A stretch of 64,000 bases of DNA from Winslowiella toletana (GCF_017875465.1 NZ_JAGGMQ010000001.1:3596001-3660000), one strand, 5' to 3'. Counted from the first letter of the stretch, positions 18,105 through 28,434 are shown. Translations and numbers: made by a program. The notes: generated by a model not told the origin, from the letters alone.

Positions 18105-19418
18105 GTGCTGGAACGCCTCTCCTGGAAGAGATTACTGCTGGAGCTGTTGCTGGCCTGTCTGCCAGCACTGATACTGGGTCTGCTGTTCGGCTATTTGCCG
18201 TGGTGGCTGTTAGTATCCGTGCTGGGCGTGCTGGGCTGGCATTTCTATAATCTGCTGCGTTTATCGCACTGGCTGTGGGTGGATCGCACCATGACGCCGC
18301 CCGCCGGGCGAGCCAGCTGGGAGCCCCTGTTTTACGGTCTGTATCAAATGCAGCTGCGTAATCGTCGACGACGACGCGAGCTGGGTAATCTGATTAAGCG
18401 TTTTCGTAGTGGGGCCGAGTCCTTGCCGGATGCGGTGGTGCTGACCACCGAAGAGGGCAATATCTTCTGGTGTAACGGCTTAGCCCAGCAACATTTAGGC
18501 CTGCGCTGGCCGGAGGATAATGGCCAGAATATCCTTAACCTGCTGCGCTATCCTGAGTTTTCCCGCTATCTGCGCCAGCGCGATTTTGCCCGCCCGCTTA
18601 CCCTGGTACTGAATAATCATCGTCATTTAGAGTTTCGTGTAATGCCTTACAGCGAAGGGCAGTGGCTGCTGGTGGCGCGGGATGTCACCCAGAAACACCA
18701 GCTGGAAGGGGCGCGGCGTAACTTCTTTGCCAACGTCAGCCATGAACTGCGTACGCCACTGACGGTGTTACAGGGTTATCTGGAGATGATGAACGATTCG
18801 GTGCTGGAAGGCCCTTCGCGCAGCAAGGCGCTGCAAACCATGCAGGAGCAGACGCGCCGTATGGACAGCCTGGTGAAGCAGCTGCTGACGCTGTCGCGTA
18901 TTGAAGCGGCGCCAGCTATCGACTTGCAGGAGAAAGTGGATGTGCCAATGATGCTGCGCCTGCTGCAACGCGAAGCAGAAACCCTCAGCAACGGTCGTCA
19001 GGAGATCCATTTCCATACCGACCCGCATCTGCAGGTATATGGCAATGACGATCAGCTGCGCAGCGCGATTTCTAACCTGGTGTATAACGCGATTAACCAT
19101 ACGCCGTCCGGCACTCGCATTGATATCAGCTGGTTGCGCGATAAAACCGGCGCGCATTTTGCGGTAAAGGACAACGGGCCGGGCATTGCAGCGGAACATA
19201 TTCCGCGGCTTACCGAGCGTTTTTATCGCGTGGATAAAGCGCGCTCGCGCAATACCGGCGGTAGTGGTCTGGGGCTGGCGATCGTCAAGCATGCGTTAAG
19301 CCACCATAATTCGCGGCTGGATATTACCAGCGTGCCGGATATTCAGACCTGCTTTAGCTTTACGCTGGCGCCAAGGTTGATTGTTCAGGTGGAATTACCG
19401 GAGAATGCTACGCGTTGA
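18105..19418 (+). CDS. phoR: Phosphate regulon sensor kinase PhoR
   Basis: Membrane sensor kinase for PhoB, 437 residues. Two hydrophobic segments within residues 10-55, a PAS region ([23 protein letters not shown]), the H-box [14 protein letters not shown] and the ATP-binding N, G1 and G2 boxes ([43 protein letters not shown]) are all present. It starts at GTG with GGAG upstream. Co-transcribed with phoB, and a PstS-like gene follows 19 bases downstream, which is not the E. coli arrangement. Confidence 0.97.
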   Translation: MLERLSWKRLLLELLLACLPALILGLLFGYLPWWLLVSVLGVLGWHFYNLLRLSHWLWVDRTMTPPAGRASWEPLFYGLYQMQLRNRRRRRELGNLIKRFRSGAESLPDAVVLTTEEGNIFWCNGLAQQHLGLRWPEDNGQNILNLLRYPEFSRYLRQRDFARPLTLVLNNHRHLEFRVMPYSEGQWLLVARDVTQKHQLEGARRNFFANVSHELRTPLTVLQGYLEMMNDSVLEGPSRSKALQTMQEQTRRMDSLVKQLLTLSRIEAAPAIDLQEKVDVPMMLRLLQREAETLSNGRQEIHFHTDPHLQVYGNDDQLRSAISNLVYNAINHTPSGTRIDISWLRDKTGAHFAVKDNGPGIAAEHIPRLTERFYRVDKARSRNTGGSGLGLAIVKHALSHHNSRLDITSVPDIQTCFSFTLAPRLIVQVELPENATR

Positions 19419-19437
19419 CCACTAACAGGCGCAAAGC

Positions 19438-20358
19438 ATGAAACAACTGATTCTGACAGCGCTGCTGCTGCTGTCAGCCGCGGCCTCGGCCAGAGAGGGG
19501 ATGCTGGCGGGCAATCTGACCAGCGTTGGTTCCGATACCCTCGGTAACCTGATGGCGCTGTGGGGCGAAAACTTCAATCGTCAGTATCCCGGCGTTAATG
19601 TGCAGATCCAGGCGGCCGGATCCTCGACTGCGCCTACCGCGCTGGCGGCTGGCGCTGCGCAACTGGGGGCGATGAGCCGTCCGATGCAGGCCGGGGAACG
19701 TCAGTTGTTTGCCGATAAATATGGCTATGCGCCGCTGGCGGTGCCGGTAGCGATGGATGCGCTGGTGGTGGTGGTTAATCAGGATAATCCGCTGAACGCT
19801 ATCGACACGCAGCAGATTGATGCGCTGTTTTCGGTAACGCGTCGCTGTGGCGCCACATCAACGCCGGAACACTGGGGCGATCTGCAATTAAACTCGCCTG
19901 AGTGGCAGCAGCGTGCATTGCAGCGTTTTGGCCGTAATTCCGCCTCGGGCACCTGGGGTTTCTTTAAACAACAGGCGTTGTGCGGCGGCGATTTCCGCCG
20001 TGATGTCAGTGAATATCCCGGCTCGGCGGCGGTGGTGCAGGCGGTGGCCACCACGCTGAATGGTATTGGTTACGCCAGTATCGGTTTTCATATTAGCGGG
20101 GTAAAAACCCTGGCAGTGGCGCGCGCTGGCGCGGCGGCGGTGATCCCCAGTATCGAAAATATCCGTAACGGCAGCTATCCCTGGAGCCGACCACTATATA
20201 TCTATGTGAATAAACCCCCCGGTAAACCGCTGGAACCCCTGACGCGCGCTTTTCTGTTGCAGGCGATTTCGCCGCAGGGGCAGGCGCTGGTAAAACGAGC
20301 AGGCTATTTACCGCTTTCCGATCAGCAGCTGCGTCAGGCGCAGGCGTTAATTGAATAA
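19438..20358 (+). CDS. PstS-like periplasmic phosphate-binding protein
   Basis: Protein of 306 residues with a cleavable signal peptide (MKQLILTALLLLSAAASA) and a type II substrate-binding fold. The mature N-terminus LTSVGSDTLGNLMALWGENF and the phosphate-contact motif AAGSSTAPTAL are typical of PstS-like proteins, and GRNSASGTWGFFKQQ supplies the second-lobe contact. It has no pstCAB genes nearby. The short gap after phoR suggests co-transcription under Pho control, so it may deliver phosphate to a remote Pst transporter or act in sensing; both are inferences. Confidence 0.85.
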   Translation: MKQLILTALLLLSAAASAREGMLAGNLTSVGSDTLGNLMALWGENFNRQYPGVNVQIQAAGSSTAPTALAAGAAQLGAMSRPMQAGERQLFADKYGYAPLAVPVAMDALVVVVNQDNPLNAIDTQQIDALFSVTRRCGATSTPEHWGDLQLNSPEWQQRALQRFGRNSASGTWGFFKQQALCGGDFRRDVSEYPGSAAVVQAVATTLNGIGYASIGFHISGVKTLAVARAGAAAVIPSIENIRNGSYPWSRPLYIYVNKPPGKPLEPLTRAFLLQAISPQGQALVKRAGYLPLSDQQLRQAQALIE

Positions 20359-20402
20359 TCCCTCTCTTACGAGGTTTCTGAATAGCGACCCATTATCCAT
20401 AA

Positions 20403-20415
20403 TGAATTTTATTCA
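20403..20415 (+). promoter_or_regulatory. MetR-type box upstream of the MetE-like gene
   Basis: TGAATTTTATTCA fits the MetR consensus TGAA-N5-TTCA exactly. It lies about 150 bases before the gene and upstream of the MetJ boxes, the usual relative order for an activator site. Confidence 0.6.
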
Positions 20416-20471
20416 TCACCCGTGAAATTTCCTCTATTGCACCTGAAGAATGCTCATGTCACTCTTGGTTC

Positions 20472-20495
20472 AGACATATAGACATCCAGAAGTCT
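20472..20495 (+). promoter_or_regulatory. Three tandem MetJ boxes
   Basis: AGACATAT, AGACATCC and AGAAGTCT follow one another without gaps. Against the met-box consensus AGACGTCT they match at 6, 6 and 7 of 8 positions. MetJ binds tandem 8-base boxes cooperatively, so this is a good operator for methionine (SAM) repression of the following gene. Confidence 0.75.
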
Positions 20496-20565
20496 AAGAA
20501 TAACGAAGAGCAACTATTTCACAGGTAAATTATGTGCCGCGCACATAAGCCAGGAGTTAATCAAC

Positions 20566-21669
20566 ATGCAAAGATCCACCGCGCCATTCCGTGCCGATAC
20601 CGTTGGCAGTTTCCTGCGTCCACTAGCGATTAAACAGGCCCGCGAGCAGTTTGCCGCCGGTGAGATTGACGCCACTGCGCTACGCCGTATCGAAGACGAA
20701 GCGATTCGCGATGTGGTCACCCATCAGCGCGCCTGTGGTTTACAGGTGGTTACCGACGGCGAGTTCCGCCGTGCGTGGTGGCACTTTGACTTTTTCGACG
20801 GCCTGCAAGGCGTTGAGCGTTATGAGTCAGAGCAGGGCATTCAGTTTAACGGCGTACAGACCAAAGCACACAGCATCCGTGTCGTCAGTAAACTGGGCTT
20901 TGGCGATCACCCGATGTTAGCTGATTTCCGCTATTTACAGGGCGTCAGCGGCGATGCCGTAGCGAAAATGACTATTCCGAGTCCGAGCGTGCTGCACTTC
21001 CGTGGCGGTCGTAAAGCAATTGATGCCACGGTTTATCCTGAACTGGATGCCTATTTTGACGATCTGGCGCAGACTTATCGTGACGCAATCAAAGCCTTTT
21101 ACGACGCCGGTTGCCGTTATCTGCAACTGGATGATACCGTCTGGGCTTACCTCTGTTCTGACGATCAGAAACGCCAGATTCGTGAACGTGGTGAAGATCC
21201 TGAGCAGCTGGCGCGTACTTACGCCCGCGTGCTGAACCAGGCTATCGAAGGCAAACCGGACGATCTGACCATTGGTCTGCATGTCTGCCGTGGCAATTTC
21301 CGTTCTACCTGGATCTCGGAAGGCGGTTACGAGCCGGTGGCGGAAATTCTGTTTGGTTCGGTCAATGTCGATGCTTTCTTCCTTGAGTATGATAATGAGC
21401 GCTCGGGTGGCTTTGAGCCGCTGCGCTTCATTAAACCGGGTAATCAGCAGGTGGTGCTGGGACTGATCACCACCAAAAATGGTGAGCTGGAAAATCCGGA
21501 AACCGTGAAACTGCGCATTGCTGAAGCGGCGAAGTTTGTCGATCGCAGCCAGATTTGCCTTAGCCCGCAGTGTGGTTTTGCCTCTACCGAAGAGGGCAAC
21601 AGCCTGACGGAAGAGCAGCAGTGGGCGAAACTGCGCCTGGTGGTCGATATCGCCAAAAACGTCTGGTAA
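20566..21669 (+). CDS. Short MetE-like (cobalamin-independent) methyltransferase
   Basis: Protein of 367 residues corresponding to the catalytic C-terminal half of cobalamin-independent methionine synthase, like the stand-alone YxjG/YxjH type. Zinc ligands are visible as HVC (in GLHVCRGN), the Glu in LEYDNERSGGF and the Cys in LSPQCGF. The N-terminus FRADTVGSFLRP is also typical. Such proteins transfer methyl groups to homocysteine or release them from other methylated thiols; the methyl donor is unknown. RBS AGGAG precedes ATG. MetR and MetJ sites upstream show that it belongs to methionine metabolism. Confidence 0.88.
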   Translation: MQRSTAPFRADTVGSFLRPLAIKQAREQFAAGEIDATALRRIEDEAIRDVVTHQRACGLQVVTDGEFRRAWWHFDFFDGLQGVERYESEQGIQFNGVQTKAHSIRVVSKLGFGDHPMLADFRYLQGVSGDAVAKMTIPSPSVLHFRGGRKAIDATVYPELDAYFDDLAQTYRDAIKAFYDAGCRYLQLDDTVWAYLCSDDQKRQIRERGEDPEQLARTYARVLNQAIEGKPDDLTIGLHVCRGNFRSTWISEGGYEPVAEILFGSVNVDAFFLEYDNERSGGFEPLRFIKPGNQQVVLGLITTKNGELENPETVKLRIAEAAKFVDRSQICLSPQCGFASTEEGNSLTEEQQWAKLRLVVDIAKNVW

Positions 21670-21692
21670 CTGGCGTAAACTTGTGCAGACAG

Positions 21693-21713
21693 GCGCGGAA
21701 TTCCGCGCATTTT
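21693..21713 (+). terminator. Terminator after the MetE-like gene
   Basis: GCGCGGAATTCCGCGC (21693-21708) is a perfect palindrome followed by ATTTT. Confidence 0.6.
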
Positions 21714-22075
21714 GTGCATTAAAATCCGTTAAATGACCAATTTAACCCCGACCTGTGCATAAAAAATACAAATCATGTAATGCAGTTCAGTTATATACTG
21801 AACTGATACACTGCTTTTCCGAATTTATCCGCTATATCACTCTGCTTTTCCGATTCCGTATTGCCTTTACCCGCTATAAACGTTTTACTTAGCGCCGTTG
21901 TCGATTCATCCCCTGTGAACAGAAGAAAATCAGCTCAAATCACCTGCACGTCAGGCCGTCAGCAAGCATATTGCTCTGTAGTTGTCTGAATTATTGTTAA
22001 TTTTCCACGTGCTGTCGGATTCGCAACGTTTAAACACCACTTTCACGCAACATCAGTTACAGGCAATACCGCTTT
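21714..22075. other. Intergenic region upstream of brnQ with operator-like palindrome
   Basis: About 360 bases, moderately AT-rich, without a convincing gene. CAGTTCAGT (21783-21791) and ACTGAACTG (21797-21805) are perfect 9-bp inverted repeats around TATAT, a symmetry typical of a repressor operator. No further element could be assigned; the long leader before brnQ may hold its promoter. Confidence 0.55.
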
Positions 22076-23398
22076 ATGACACATCGTTTAGCTCCAAAAG
22101 ATATCCTCGCACTGGGCTTTATGACCTTCGCCCTGTTTGTCGGTGCCGGTAATATTATTTTCCCGCCAATGGTCGGCATTCAGTCCGGTGAACATGTCTG
22201 GGTTGCGGCTCTCGGCTTCCTGATTACTGCGGTAGGTTTACCGGTAATTACGGTGATTGCGCTGGCGCGCGTTGGCGGTGGTATTGATGCACTGAGCACG
22301 CCAATCGGTAAAGCGGCGGGCCTGCTGTTAGCCACAGTCTGCTATCTGGCGGTCGGACCGCTGTTCGCTATCCCGCGCACCGCAACGGTTTCCTTTGAAG
22401 TCGGTATTGCGCCAATGACCGGCGACGGCCCGCTGCCGCTGTTTATCTACAGCGTGGTCTACTTTGTGCTGGTGATGGGCATCTCCCTCTATCCGGGCAA
22501 ACTGCTTGATACCGTCGGCCATATTCTGGCGCCGCTGAAAATTGTTGCGCTGACGGTGCTTGGCCTCGCGGCGCTGATGTGGCCTGCGGGCGGTATTGCG
22601 CCAGCCAGCGCGGACTATGCGCGCGCCGCCTTCTCCACCGGTTTTGTTAACGGCTATCTGACCATGGATACGCTGGGCGCGCTGGTGTTTGGCATTGTTA
22701 TCGTCAATGCGGCACGTTCACGCGGTGTCAGCGACAGCCGCCTGCTGACGCGTTACACTATTCTGGCGGGTCTGATTGCCGGTATCGGCCTGACGCTGGT
22801 CTATCTCAGCCTGTTTAAACTGGGTTCCGGCAGCGCCGGGCTGGTGGATCAGAATGCCAATGGCGCGGCGATTTTACACGCCTATGTACAGCAGACCTTT
22901 GGCAATATGGGCAGCTTCTTCCTGGCTGCGCTGATCTTTGTCGCCTGTATGGTCACGGCGGTGGGCCTGACCTGCGCCTGCGCCGAGTTCTTTGCCCAGT
23001 ATCTGCCGCTCTCTTATCGCACGCTGGTGTTTATTCTTGGCCTGTTCTCGATGCTGGTCTCCAATCTGGGTCTGAGCCATCTGATTCAGATTTCCATTCC
23101 GGTACTGACCGCCATCTATCCGCCCTGTATTGTGCTGGTGGTATTAAGCTTTACCCTGAGCTGGTGGCATAAAAACAGCCGCATCATTGCACCGACCATG
23201 CTGGTCAGCCTGCTGTTCGGCATTATTGATGCGTTTAAGACCACCAACTTTAAAGATATTTTGCCACTCTGGAGTCAGCATCTGCCGCTGGCCGATCAGG
23301 GGCTGGCCTGGTTGCCGCCGTCACTGGCGATGCTGATTCTGGTCGCGGTGTATGACCGTGTGCAGGGACGTCAGCAGGTAACCGCGCACCAGCAGTAA
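22076..23398 (+). CDS. brnQ: Branched-chain amino acid:cation symporter BrnQ
   Basis: Inner-membrane symporter (LIVCS family) for leucine, isoleucine and valine, 440 residues with about 12 hydrophobic segments. The opening [30 protein letters not shown] is highly characteristic of BrnQ. It lies between the phoBR block and proY as in E. coli, with two accessory genes inserted upstream. Confidence 0.97.
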   Translation: MTHRLAPKDILALGFMTFALFVGAGNIIFPPMVGIQSGEHVWVAALGFLITAVGLPVITVIALARVGGGIDALSTPIGKAAGLLLATVCYLAVGPLFAIPRTATVSFEVGIAPMTGDGPLPLFIYSVVYFVLVMGISLYPGKLLDTVGHILAPLKIVALTVLGLAALMWPAGGIAPASADYARAAFSTGFVNGYLTMDTLGALVFGIVIVNAARSRGVSDSRLLTRYTILAGLIAGIGLTLVYLSLFKLGSGSAGLVDQNANGAAILHAYVQQTFGNMGSFFLAALIFVACMVTAVGLTCACAEFFAQYLPLSYRTLVFILGLFSMLVSNLGLSHLIQISIPVLTAIYPPCIVLVVLSFTLSWWHKNSRIIAPTMLVSLLFGIIDAFKTTNFKDILPLWSQHLPLADQGLAWLPPSLAMLILVAVYDRVQGRQQVTAHQQ

Positions 23399-23416
23399 CA
23401 CTGCAGTTTTTTTTGT

Positions 23417-23442
23417 AACCACGGGCTTGCCCGTGGTTTTTT
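23417..23442 (+). terminator. Terminator between brnQ and proY
   Basis: AACCACGGGC (23417-23426) pairs with GCCCGTGGTT (23429-23438) and is followed by a T-run. proY therefore likely has its own transcript or is read through at low level. Confidence 0.85.
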
Positions 23443-23466
23443 CATTTCCACAGGTGATACGTTGCT

Positions 23467-24825
23467 ATGCAAGAAACAAACACGCTCAAACGCGGACTGA
23501 GCACTCGCCATATCCGTTTTATGGCTTTGGGATCGGCAATTGGCACCGGGCTGTTTTACGGTTCCGCCGATGCGATAAAAATGGCCGGGCCTAGTGTGCT
23601 GCTGGCCTACATTATTGGCGGCGCGGTGGCCTATATTATTATGCGCGCGCTGGGTGAAATGTCGGTTAACAATCCGCAAGCCAGTTCGTTTTCGCGCTAC
23701 GCCCAGGATTATCTTGGCCCGCTGGCGGGCTATATCACGGGCTGGACCTACTGTTTTGAAATCCTGATTGTCGCCATTGCGGATGTCACCGCCTTCGGAA
23801 TCTATATGGGGGTGTGGTTCCCCGATGTACCGCACTGGATCTGGGTGCTGAGCGTGGTGCTGATTATCGGCGGCATCAATTTGCTCAGCGTCAGGGTGTT
23901 TGGTGAGGTGGAGTTCTGGTTCTCATTCTTTAAAGTCGCCACCATCATTATTATGATCCTTGCCGGTTTCGGCATCATTATCTGGGGCATTGGCAACGGT
24001 GGTCAGCCGACTGGCATCCATAATCTGTGGAGTAATGGCGGTTTCTTTGCCCACGGTATTGTTGGCATGCTGCTGTCGTTGCAGATGGTGATGTTCGCCT
24101 ATGGCGGTATTGAGATTATCGGTATCACCGCCGGTGAAGCGGAAGATCCGGAGAAGTCGATTCCGCGTGCGATTAACTCGGTGCCACTGCGTATTCTGGT
24201 GTTTTACGTCGGCACGCTGTTTGTGATTATGTCGATCTATCCGTGGAACCAGGTCGGCACTTCCGGCAGCCCGTTTGTGCTGACGTTCCAGCATCTGGGC
24301 ATCGCCGCTGCGGCATCGATTCTTAACTTTGTGGTGATTACGGCATCACTGTCGGCGATTAACAGCGATGTATTTGGTGTTGGCCGTATGCTGCATGGCA
24401 TGGCGGAACAGGGCCATGCGCCGAAGATGTTTATGAAAGTATCGCGTCGCGGTATTCCGTGGGTGACGGTCGTCGTGATGATGCTGGCGATGCTGGTCGC
24501 TGTGTATCTTAACTACCTGATGCCGGAGAAAGTGTTTCTGGTGATCGCCTCGCTGGCGACTTTTGCGACGGTATGGGTGTGGATTATGATCCTCTGCTCG
24601 CAGATCGCTTTCCGCCGTAAACTGAGCCGTGAAGAGGCAAAAGCGCTGAAGTTTGCGGTGCCGGGTGGCTCTGCTACCGCCATGGTCGGCGTGGCGTTCC
24701 TGGTGTTTATTATTGGCCTGATCGGTTACTTCCCGGATACCCGCGTGTCGCTGTATGTCGGTATGGTGTGGATTGTGCTGCTGCTGGCGGGCTATGTGAT
24801 CAAACAGCGCGTTAGCCGTAAGTAA
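23467..24825 (+). CDS. proY: Proline-specific APC permease ProY
   Basis: Twelve-helix amino acid permease of 452 residues. The segment [33 protein letters not shown], and [24 protein letters not shown] in the middle, are typical of the APC amino acid transporter subfamily containing ProY. Position directly after brnQ agrees with the E. coli order. Proline as substrate follows from orthology. Confidence 0.92.
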   Translation: MQETNTLKRGLSTRHIRFMALGSAIGTGLFYGSADAIKMAGPSVLLAYIIGGAVAYIIMRALGEMSVNNPQASSFSRYAQDYLGPLAGYITGWTYCFEILIVAIADVTAFGIYMGVWFPDVPHWIWVLSVVLIIGGINLLSVRVFGEVEFWFSFFKVATIIIMILAGFGIIIWGIGNGGQPTGIHNLWSNGGFFAHGIVGMLLSLQMVMFAYGGIEIIGITAGEAEDPEKSIPRAINSVPLRILVFYVGTLFVIMSIYPWNQVGTSGSPFVLTFQHLGIAAAASILNFVVITASLSAINSDVFGVGRMLHGMAEQGHAPKMFMKVSRRGIPWVTVVVMMLAMLVAVYLNYLMPEKVFLVIASLATFATVWVWIMILCSQIAFRRKLSREEAKALKFAVPGGSATAMVGVAFLVFIIGLIGYFPDTRVSLYVGMVWIVLLLAGYVIKQRVSRK

Positions 24826-24831
24826 ACATTT

Positions 24832-24857
24832 ACTGGCCGGGTGAATGCCCGGCCAGT
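24832..24857. terminator. Bidirectional hairpin between proY and the phosphatase gene
   Basis: ACTGGCCGGG (24832-24841) and CCCGGCCAGT (24848-24857) form a perfect 10-bp stem between convergent genes. Confidence 0.65.
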
Positions 24858-24862
24858 CGCTC

Positions 24863-25672
24863 TCAGCTCAACGGCTGAATGATCATTGCATCTAATTGCG
24901 GATACAGAATTTTGTTGCTCATTAACACCGGGTTGCCGTTCAGCAGGCCGTGGTTAGCGAGAAAATCATTGGTGACGCCACCCGCTTCACGCACCAGCAC
25001 GATGCCGGGCAGGCAGTCCCAGATATTCATGTGAGGCTCGTAGTAGCCGATCAGACGTCCGGCGGCGACCCATGCAGTCATCAATGCGCCGGAACCGTTA
25101 CGAATAAACATCCCGCCCTCATCGAGCAACTTGCTGATAAACGGCACAAAGGTGCCTGCCGCCACGCGCTGTGAGGTTCCCACACCCATCACGCCAGCTT
25201 GCACATCTTCTCCGCTATGCACCTGTAATGGCGCGTCATTAACCCACGCCCCCTGGCCGGTGCAGGCATGAAACATTTCCCGATGGTTCGGGTCATACAC
25301 CACGCCAATTACGGGTTCACCATCGATAATCACGCCAATCGCCACGCACCAGTTATGCAGTCCGTTGAGAAAACAGCTGGTGCCATCAATTGGATCGACC
25401 ACCCAGATGCAACGGGCGTTTTTCTCGCTGCCGCCGCTCTCTTCACCAAGGAAGTCATCGGCGGGGAAACGCTGTTCAATCAGGTCGCGCACCAGCGCTT
25501 CGACATCGCGATCGGCAATGCTGACGACATTCTGCATATCCTGATCTTTATGCTCGACTTCCAGCTGGTTACGCTGCTGGTAAAAGCCATAAGCGCGATT
25601 AGCGGCGGCCTGCGCCACTTCACGGGCAAAATGGTAACGGGCATCAATTGCAGCGGGAGTGTAGGGTTCCAT
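24863..25672 (-). CDS. Inositol-monophosphatase-family phosphatase
   Basis: Soluble metal-dependent phosphatase of 269 residues. The metal-binding motifs are complete: LGEESGG, WVVDPIDGTSCFLNG and NIWDCLPGIVLVREAGG. The fold includes inositol monophosphatase, CysQ and histidinol-phosphatase types, and the substrate cannot be told from sequence. The frame opens at 25693, but ATG 25672 has AAGG upstream and gives the usual family length. It occupies, with the peroxiredoxin gene, the place of malZ in E. coli. Confidence 0.85.
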   Translation of the reverse strand: MEPYTPAAIDARYHFAREVAQAAANRAYGFYQQRNQLEVEHKDQDMQNVVSIADRDVEALVRDLIEQRFPADDFLGEESGGSEKNARCIWVVDPIDGTSCFLNGLHNWCVAIGVIIDGEPVIGVVYDPNHREMFHACTGQGAWVNDAPLQVHSGEDVQAGVMGVGTSQRVAAGTFVPFISKLLDEGGMFIRNGSGALMTAWVAAGRLIGYYEPHMNIWDCLPGIVLVREAGGVTNDFLANHGLLNGNPVLMSNKILYPQLDAMIIQPLS

Positions 25673-25783
25673 AGTGACCTTCATATCTGGCATCAGTTGG
25701 CTGGCTAAGTAACTTAGCAGGAAATTGTGACATCTCTGAGGCGAAACAGGGGCAGCGGGAGGGATCAGAACAAAAAAACAGAC

Positions 25784-25813
25784 AAAAAAAAGCCCGCCGT
25801 AGCGAGCTTTTTC
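25784..25813 (-). terminator. Terminator of the peroxiredoxin gene
   Basis: On the minus strand AGCTCGC (from 25808) and GCGGGCT (to 25791) pair around TACG and are followed by eight T residues. Confidence 0.85.
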
Positions 25814-25828
25814 TGCAACCGACCTGAA

Positions 25829-26431
25829 TTACAGGTTAATGGCGTTTTCAGACAGGTATTTAGCGACGCCTTCTGGTGATGCGCCCATACCTTCTTTGCC
25901 TTTTTCCCACTGTGCCGGGCAAACTTCACCGTGCTCTTCGTGGAACTGCAGTGCGTCAACCATACGCACCATTTCGTCGATGTTACGACCCAGTGGCAGA
26001 TCGTTCACCACCTGGTGACGTACAACGCCGTTTTTGTCGATCAGGAATGAACCGCGCAACGCAACGCCTGCGTCCGGATGTTCGATGCCGTAAGCTTTCT
26101 GAATTTCGCGCTTAACGTCAGCAACCATCGCGTATTTAACTTCGCCGATGCCGCCTTTATCAACTGGCGTTTTGCGCCATGCGTTATGCACAAACTCAGA
26201 GTCGAAGGAAACACCAACAACTTCAACGCCACGCTTCTGGAACTCTTCGTAACGCTTGTCAAAAGCAATCAGCTCAGACGGGCATACAAAGGTGAAGTCC
26301 ATTGGCCAAAAGAACACAACGGTGGCTTTACCAGCGGTGTGTTTTTTAAAGTTAAAGTTTTCTACGATTTCACCGCTGCCCAGCACAGCTGCTGCAGTAA
26401 AATCAGGGGCTTGACGAGTTACCAGGACCAT
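25829..26431 (-). CDS. Typical 2-Cys peroxiredoxin (AhpC/TSA family)
   Basis: Thiol peroxidase of 200 residues that reduces hydrogen and organic peroxides. The peroxidatic Cys50 lies in FTFVCPSE and the resolving Cys171 in GEVCPAQW; the GGIGEVKYAMVADVKREI stretch and the C-terminal helix (GVAKYLSENAINL) are those of the sensitive Prx1-type. ATG 26431 is chosen over the GTG at 26437 because AGGAG is correctly spaced for it. Not the E. coli AhpC with its ahpF partner; thioredoxin is the likely reductant by family. Confidence 0.93.
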   Translation of the reverse strand: MVLVTRQAPDFTAAAVLGSGEIVENFNFKKHTAGKATVVFFWPMDFTFVCPSELIAFDKRYEEFQKRGVEVVGVSFDSEFVHNAWRKTPVDKGGIGEVKYAMVADVKREIQKAYGIEHPDAGVALRGSFLIDKNGVVRHQVVNDLPLGRNIDEMVRMVDALQFHEEHGEVCPAQWEKGKEGMGASPEGVAKYLSENAINL

Positions 26432-26626
26432 GTTCACTCCTGTAAAAGTGTGAAGTTAATGTGATTTGACGCCAGCAAGTATAGAGGCTTGATGCCATCG
26501 TGAACCAGTGCATAGCGCCGATTACTCAGATAGGCTGCGCCTATCGAAAACAGAAAATAATTAAGGCGTGCTCATACAATAGCCCTTTTGGCCAAAAGGG
26601 CAAGCATCAAATTATATCAGACTGGT

Positions 26627-27208
26627 TTACAGTTGCTGCGCAGCGGCCTGCTGCATCATACGCGGGTAAAACTGCCAGAACAGTGTGGCAAACTGATGAT
26701 AGTTAGCGATGAAATCTTCATAAGAGTCGCTGAGCGCCGCCAGTCGCGGGCGACGCGCCGCCATGCCGTGCAATACATTTTCTAAGTAGTGCGCTTCGGC
26801 GTACTTCTCCATCCAGCGCTCGCTCCATAAGTAACGGTTAAGGTTCTGGAACCGCTCCGGTGTTGAGGGTAATTCGGGCTGGATCACAGAATGCGCCTCG
26901 GCCAAAAAAGCTGGCAAGGAAATTTCCGGCTGCACCTGTTGCCAGTGTCTGGCAAGGAAATGATCCCAGATAACATCGAGGGTAATCGGCGCTACGCGGT
27001 AGGTTTCAGGGCGGAAAAATTGCCGGGCGGCGCGCACTTCAGGCAGCGAGTCGGTCATCACGTCGATACGGCGATGCAGTGCGATGCCATTGGCCACCGC
27101 CAGCGGCCACTCATTGTGTGGATTGCCGCGAACAAAATCCGCCATCAGGTTGCCCAGTAGCGAACTGTCGGCCAGTGAGGCGAGGTGAAGGTGTGCAAGA
27201 AAGTTCAT
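26627..27208 (-). CDS. acpH: Acyl carrier protein phosphodiesterase AcpH
   Basis: Removes the 4'-phosphopantetheine group from holo-ACP. The product is 193 residues, the E. coli length, beginning [30 protein letters not shown] and containing [21 protein letters not shown] and [17 protein letters not shown], the HD-like metal-binding regions of the family. The frame opens at 27232 but ATG 27208 matches the family start. It is divergent from queA, as in E. coli. Confidence 0.95.
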   Translation of the reverse strand: MNFLAHLHLASLADSSLLGNLMADFVRGNPHNEWPLAVANGIALHRRIDVMTDSLPEVRAARQFFRPETYRVAPITLDVIWDHFLARHWQQVQPEISLPAFLAEAHSVIQPELPSTPERFQNLNRYLWSERWMEKYAEAHYLENVLHGMAARRPRLAALSDSYEDFIANYHQFATLFWQFYPRMMQQAAAQQL

Positions 27209-27232
27209 GCCGGGCAGTATAACCATTAACAC

Positions 27233-27294
27233 GGGCGGCGAAAACGCCGCCCCTACAAAAGATCGGTCACGGGCGGTGAAAACGCCGCCTGTAA
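27233..27294. repeat. Two REP-like palindromes between acpH and queA
   Basis: GGGCGGCG-AAAA-CGCCGCCC followed by CTAC (27233-27256), then a diverged copy GGGCGGTG-AAAA-CGCCGCC-TGTA (27271-27294) in the same orientation. On the opposite strand each reads as GTAG followed by a GC-rich palindrome, the layout of REP elements mobilised by RAYT transposases. Confidence 0.7.
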
Positions 27295-27363
27295 GCAGTT
27301 GTTTAGAATTCAGGGCTTTTCGGCTAAACTATGCCGCCTGTTTCACACCTGAAGATGTTTACC

Positions 27364-28434
27364 ATGCGCGTTGCCGATTTTTCTTTTGAGTTACCTGAAT
27401 CTTTGATTGCCCATTACCCGCAGCCACAGCGTAGCGGCTGTCGTCTGCTCTCCCTTGACGGGCCGAGCGGCGAACTGAGCCATGGCGTGTTCACCGATTT
27501 ACTGAGCAAACTCAATACGGGCGACCTGCTGGTATTTAATAATACCCGGGTGATCCCGGCGCGTGTTTTCGGCCGTAAGGCCAGCGGCGGCAAAATCGAA
27601 GTGCTGGTTGAACGTATGCTCGATGACAAGCGTGTGCTGGCCCATGTACGCGCCTCCAAAGCGCCGAAGCCCGGCGCCGAGCTGCTGCTGGGTGAAGATG
27701 AAAGCGTAAAAGCCACCATGGTGGCGCGCCACGATGCGCTGTTTGAGATTGCGTTTGACGATGAGCGTGCGGTGCTGGATATCCTGAACGCCGTGGGCCA
27801 TATGCCGCTGCCGCCGTATATCGATCGCCCTGATGAAGACGCCGACCGCGAGCTGTATCAGACGGTCTACAGCCAGCGTCCGGGAGCGGTAGCCGCGCCA
27901 ACCGCCGGTCTGCACTTTGACGAACCGCTGCTGGAGGCGCTGCGTCAGAAGGGCGTGGAGATGGCGTTTGTCACCCTGCACGTCGGTGCTGGCACCTTCC
28001 AGCCGGTGCGTGTCGACAGCATCGAAGACCATATTATGCATGCCGAGTACGCCGAAGTGCCGCAAGAGGTGGTTGATGCGGTACTGGCCTGTAAAGCGCG
28101 CGGTAATCGCGTGGTGGCGGTCGGCACGACCTCGGTGCGTTCGCTGGAGAGCGCGGCGCAGGCCTGTCAGGATGCGCTGATTGCGCCGTTCTTCGATGAC
28201 ACCAAAATCTTTATCTACCCAGGTTATCACTATCAGGTGATTGACGCGCTGGTGACCAATTTCCACCTACCAGAATCGACGCTGATTATGCTGGTTTCCG
28301 CGTTTGCCGGTTACCGCCATACCATGCATGCCTATCAGCAGGCGGTGGCGGAGCAGTACCGTTTCTTTAGTTATGGCGATGCTATGTTTATCAGCCGTAA
28401 CCCGCAGGCCGAACAGGAAGTGGTCGGCAACTAA
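27364..28434 (+). CDS. queA: tRNA preQ1(34) S-adenosylmethionine ribosyltransferase-isomerase QueA
   Basis: Transfers ribose from SAM to preQ1 in tRNA to make epoxyqueuosine. The product is 356 residues, as in E. coli, with [53 protein letters not shown] and [20 protein letters not shown] all conserved. The frame opens at 27331; ATG 27364 gives the known N-terminus [12 protein letters not shown]. It heads the queA-tgt-yajC-secDF series. Confidence 0.97.
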   Translation: MRVADFSFELPESLIAHYPQPQRSGCRLLSLDGPSGELSHGVFTDLLSKLNTGDLLVFNNTRVIPARVFGRKASGGKIEVLVERMLDDKRVLAHVRASKAPKPGAELLLGEDESVKATMVARHDALFEIAFDDERAVLDILNAVGHMPLPPYIDRPDEDADRELYQTVYSQRPGAVAAPTAGLHFDEPLLEALRQKGVEMAFVTLHVGAGTFQPVRVDSIEDHIMHAEYAEVPQEVVDAVLACKARGNRVVAVGTTSVRSLESAAQACQDALIAPFFDDTKIFIYPGYHYQVIDALVTNFHLPESTLIMLVSAFAGYRHTMHAYQQAVAEQYRFFSYGDAMFISRNPQAEQEVVGN

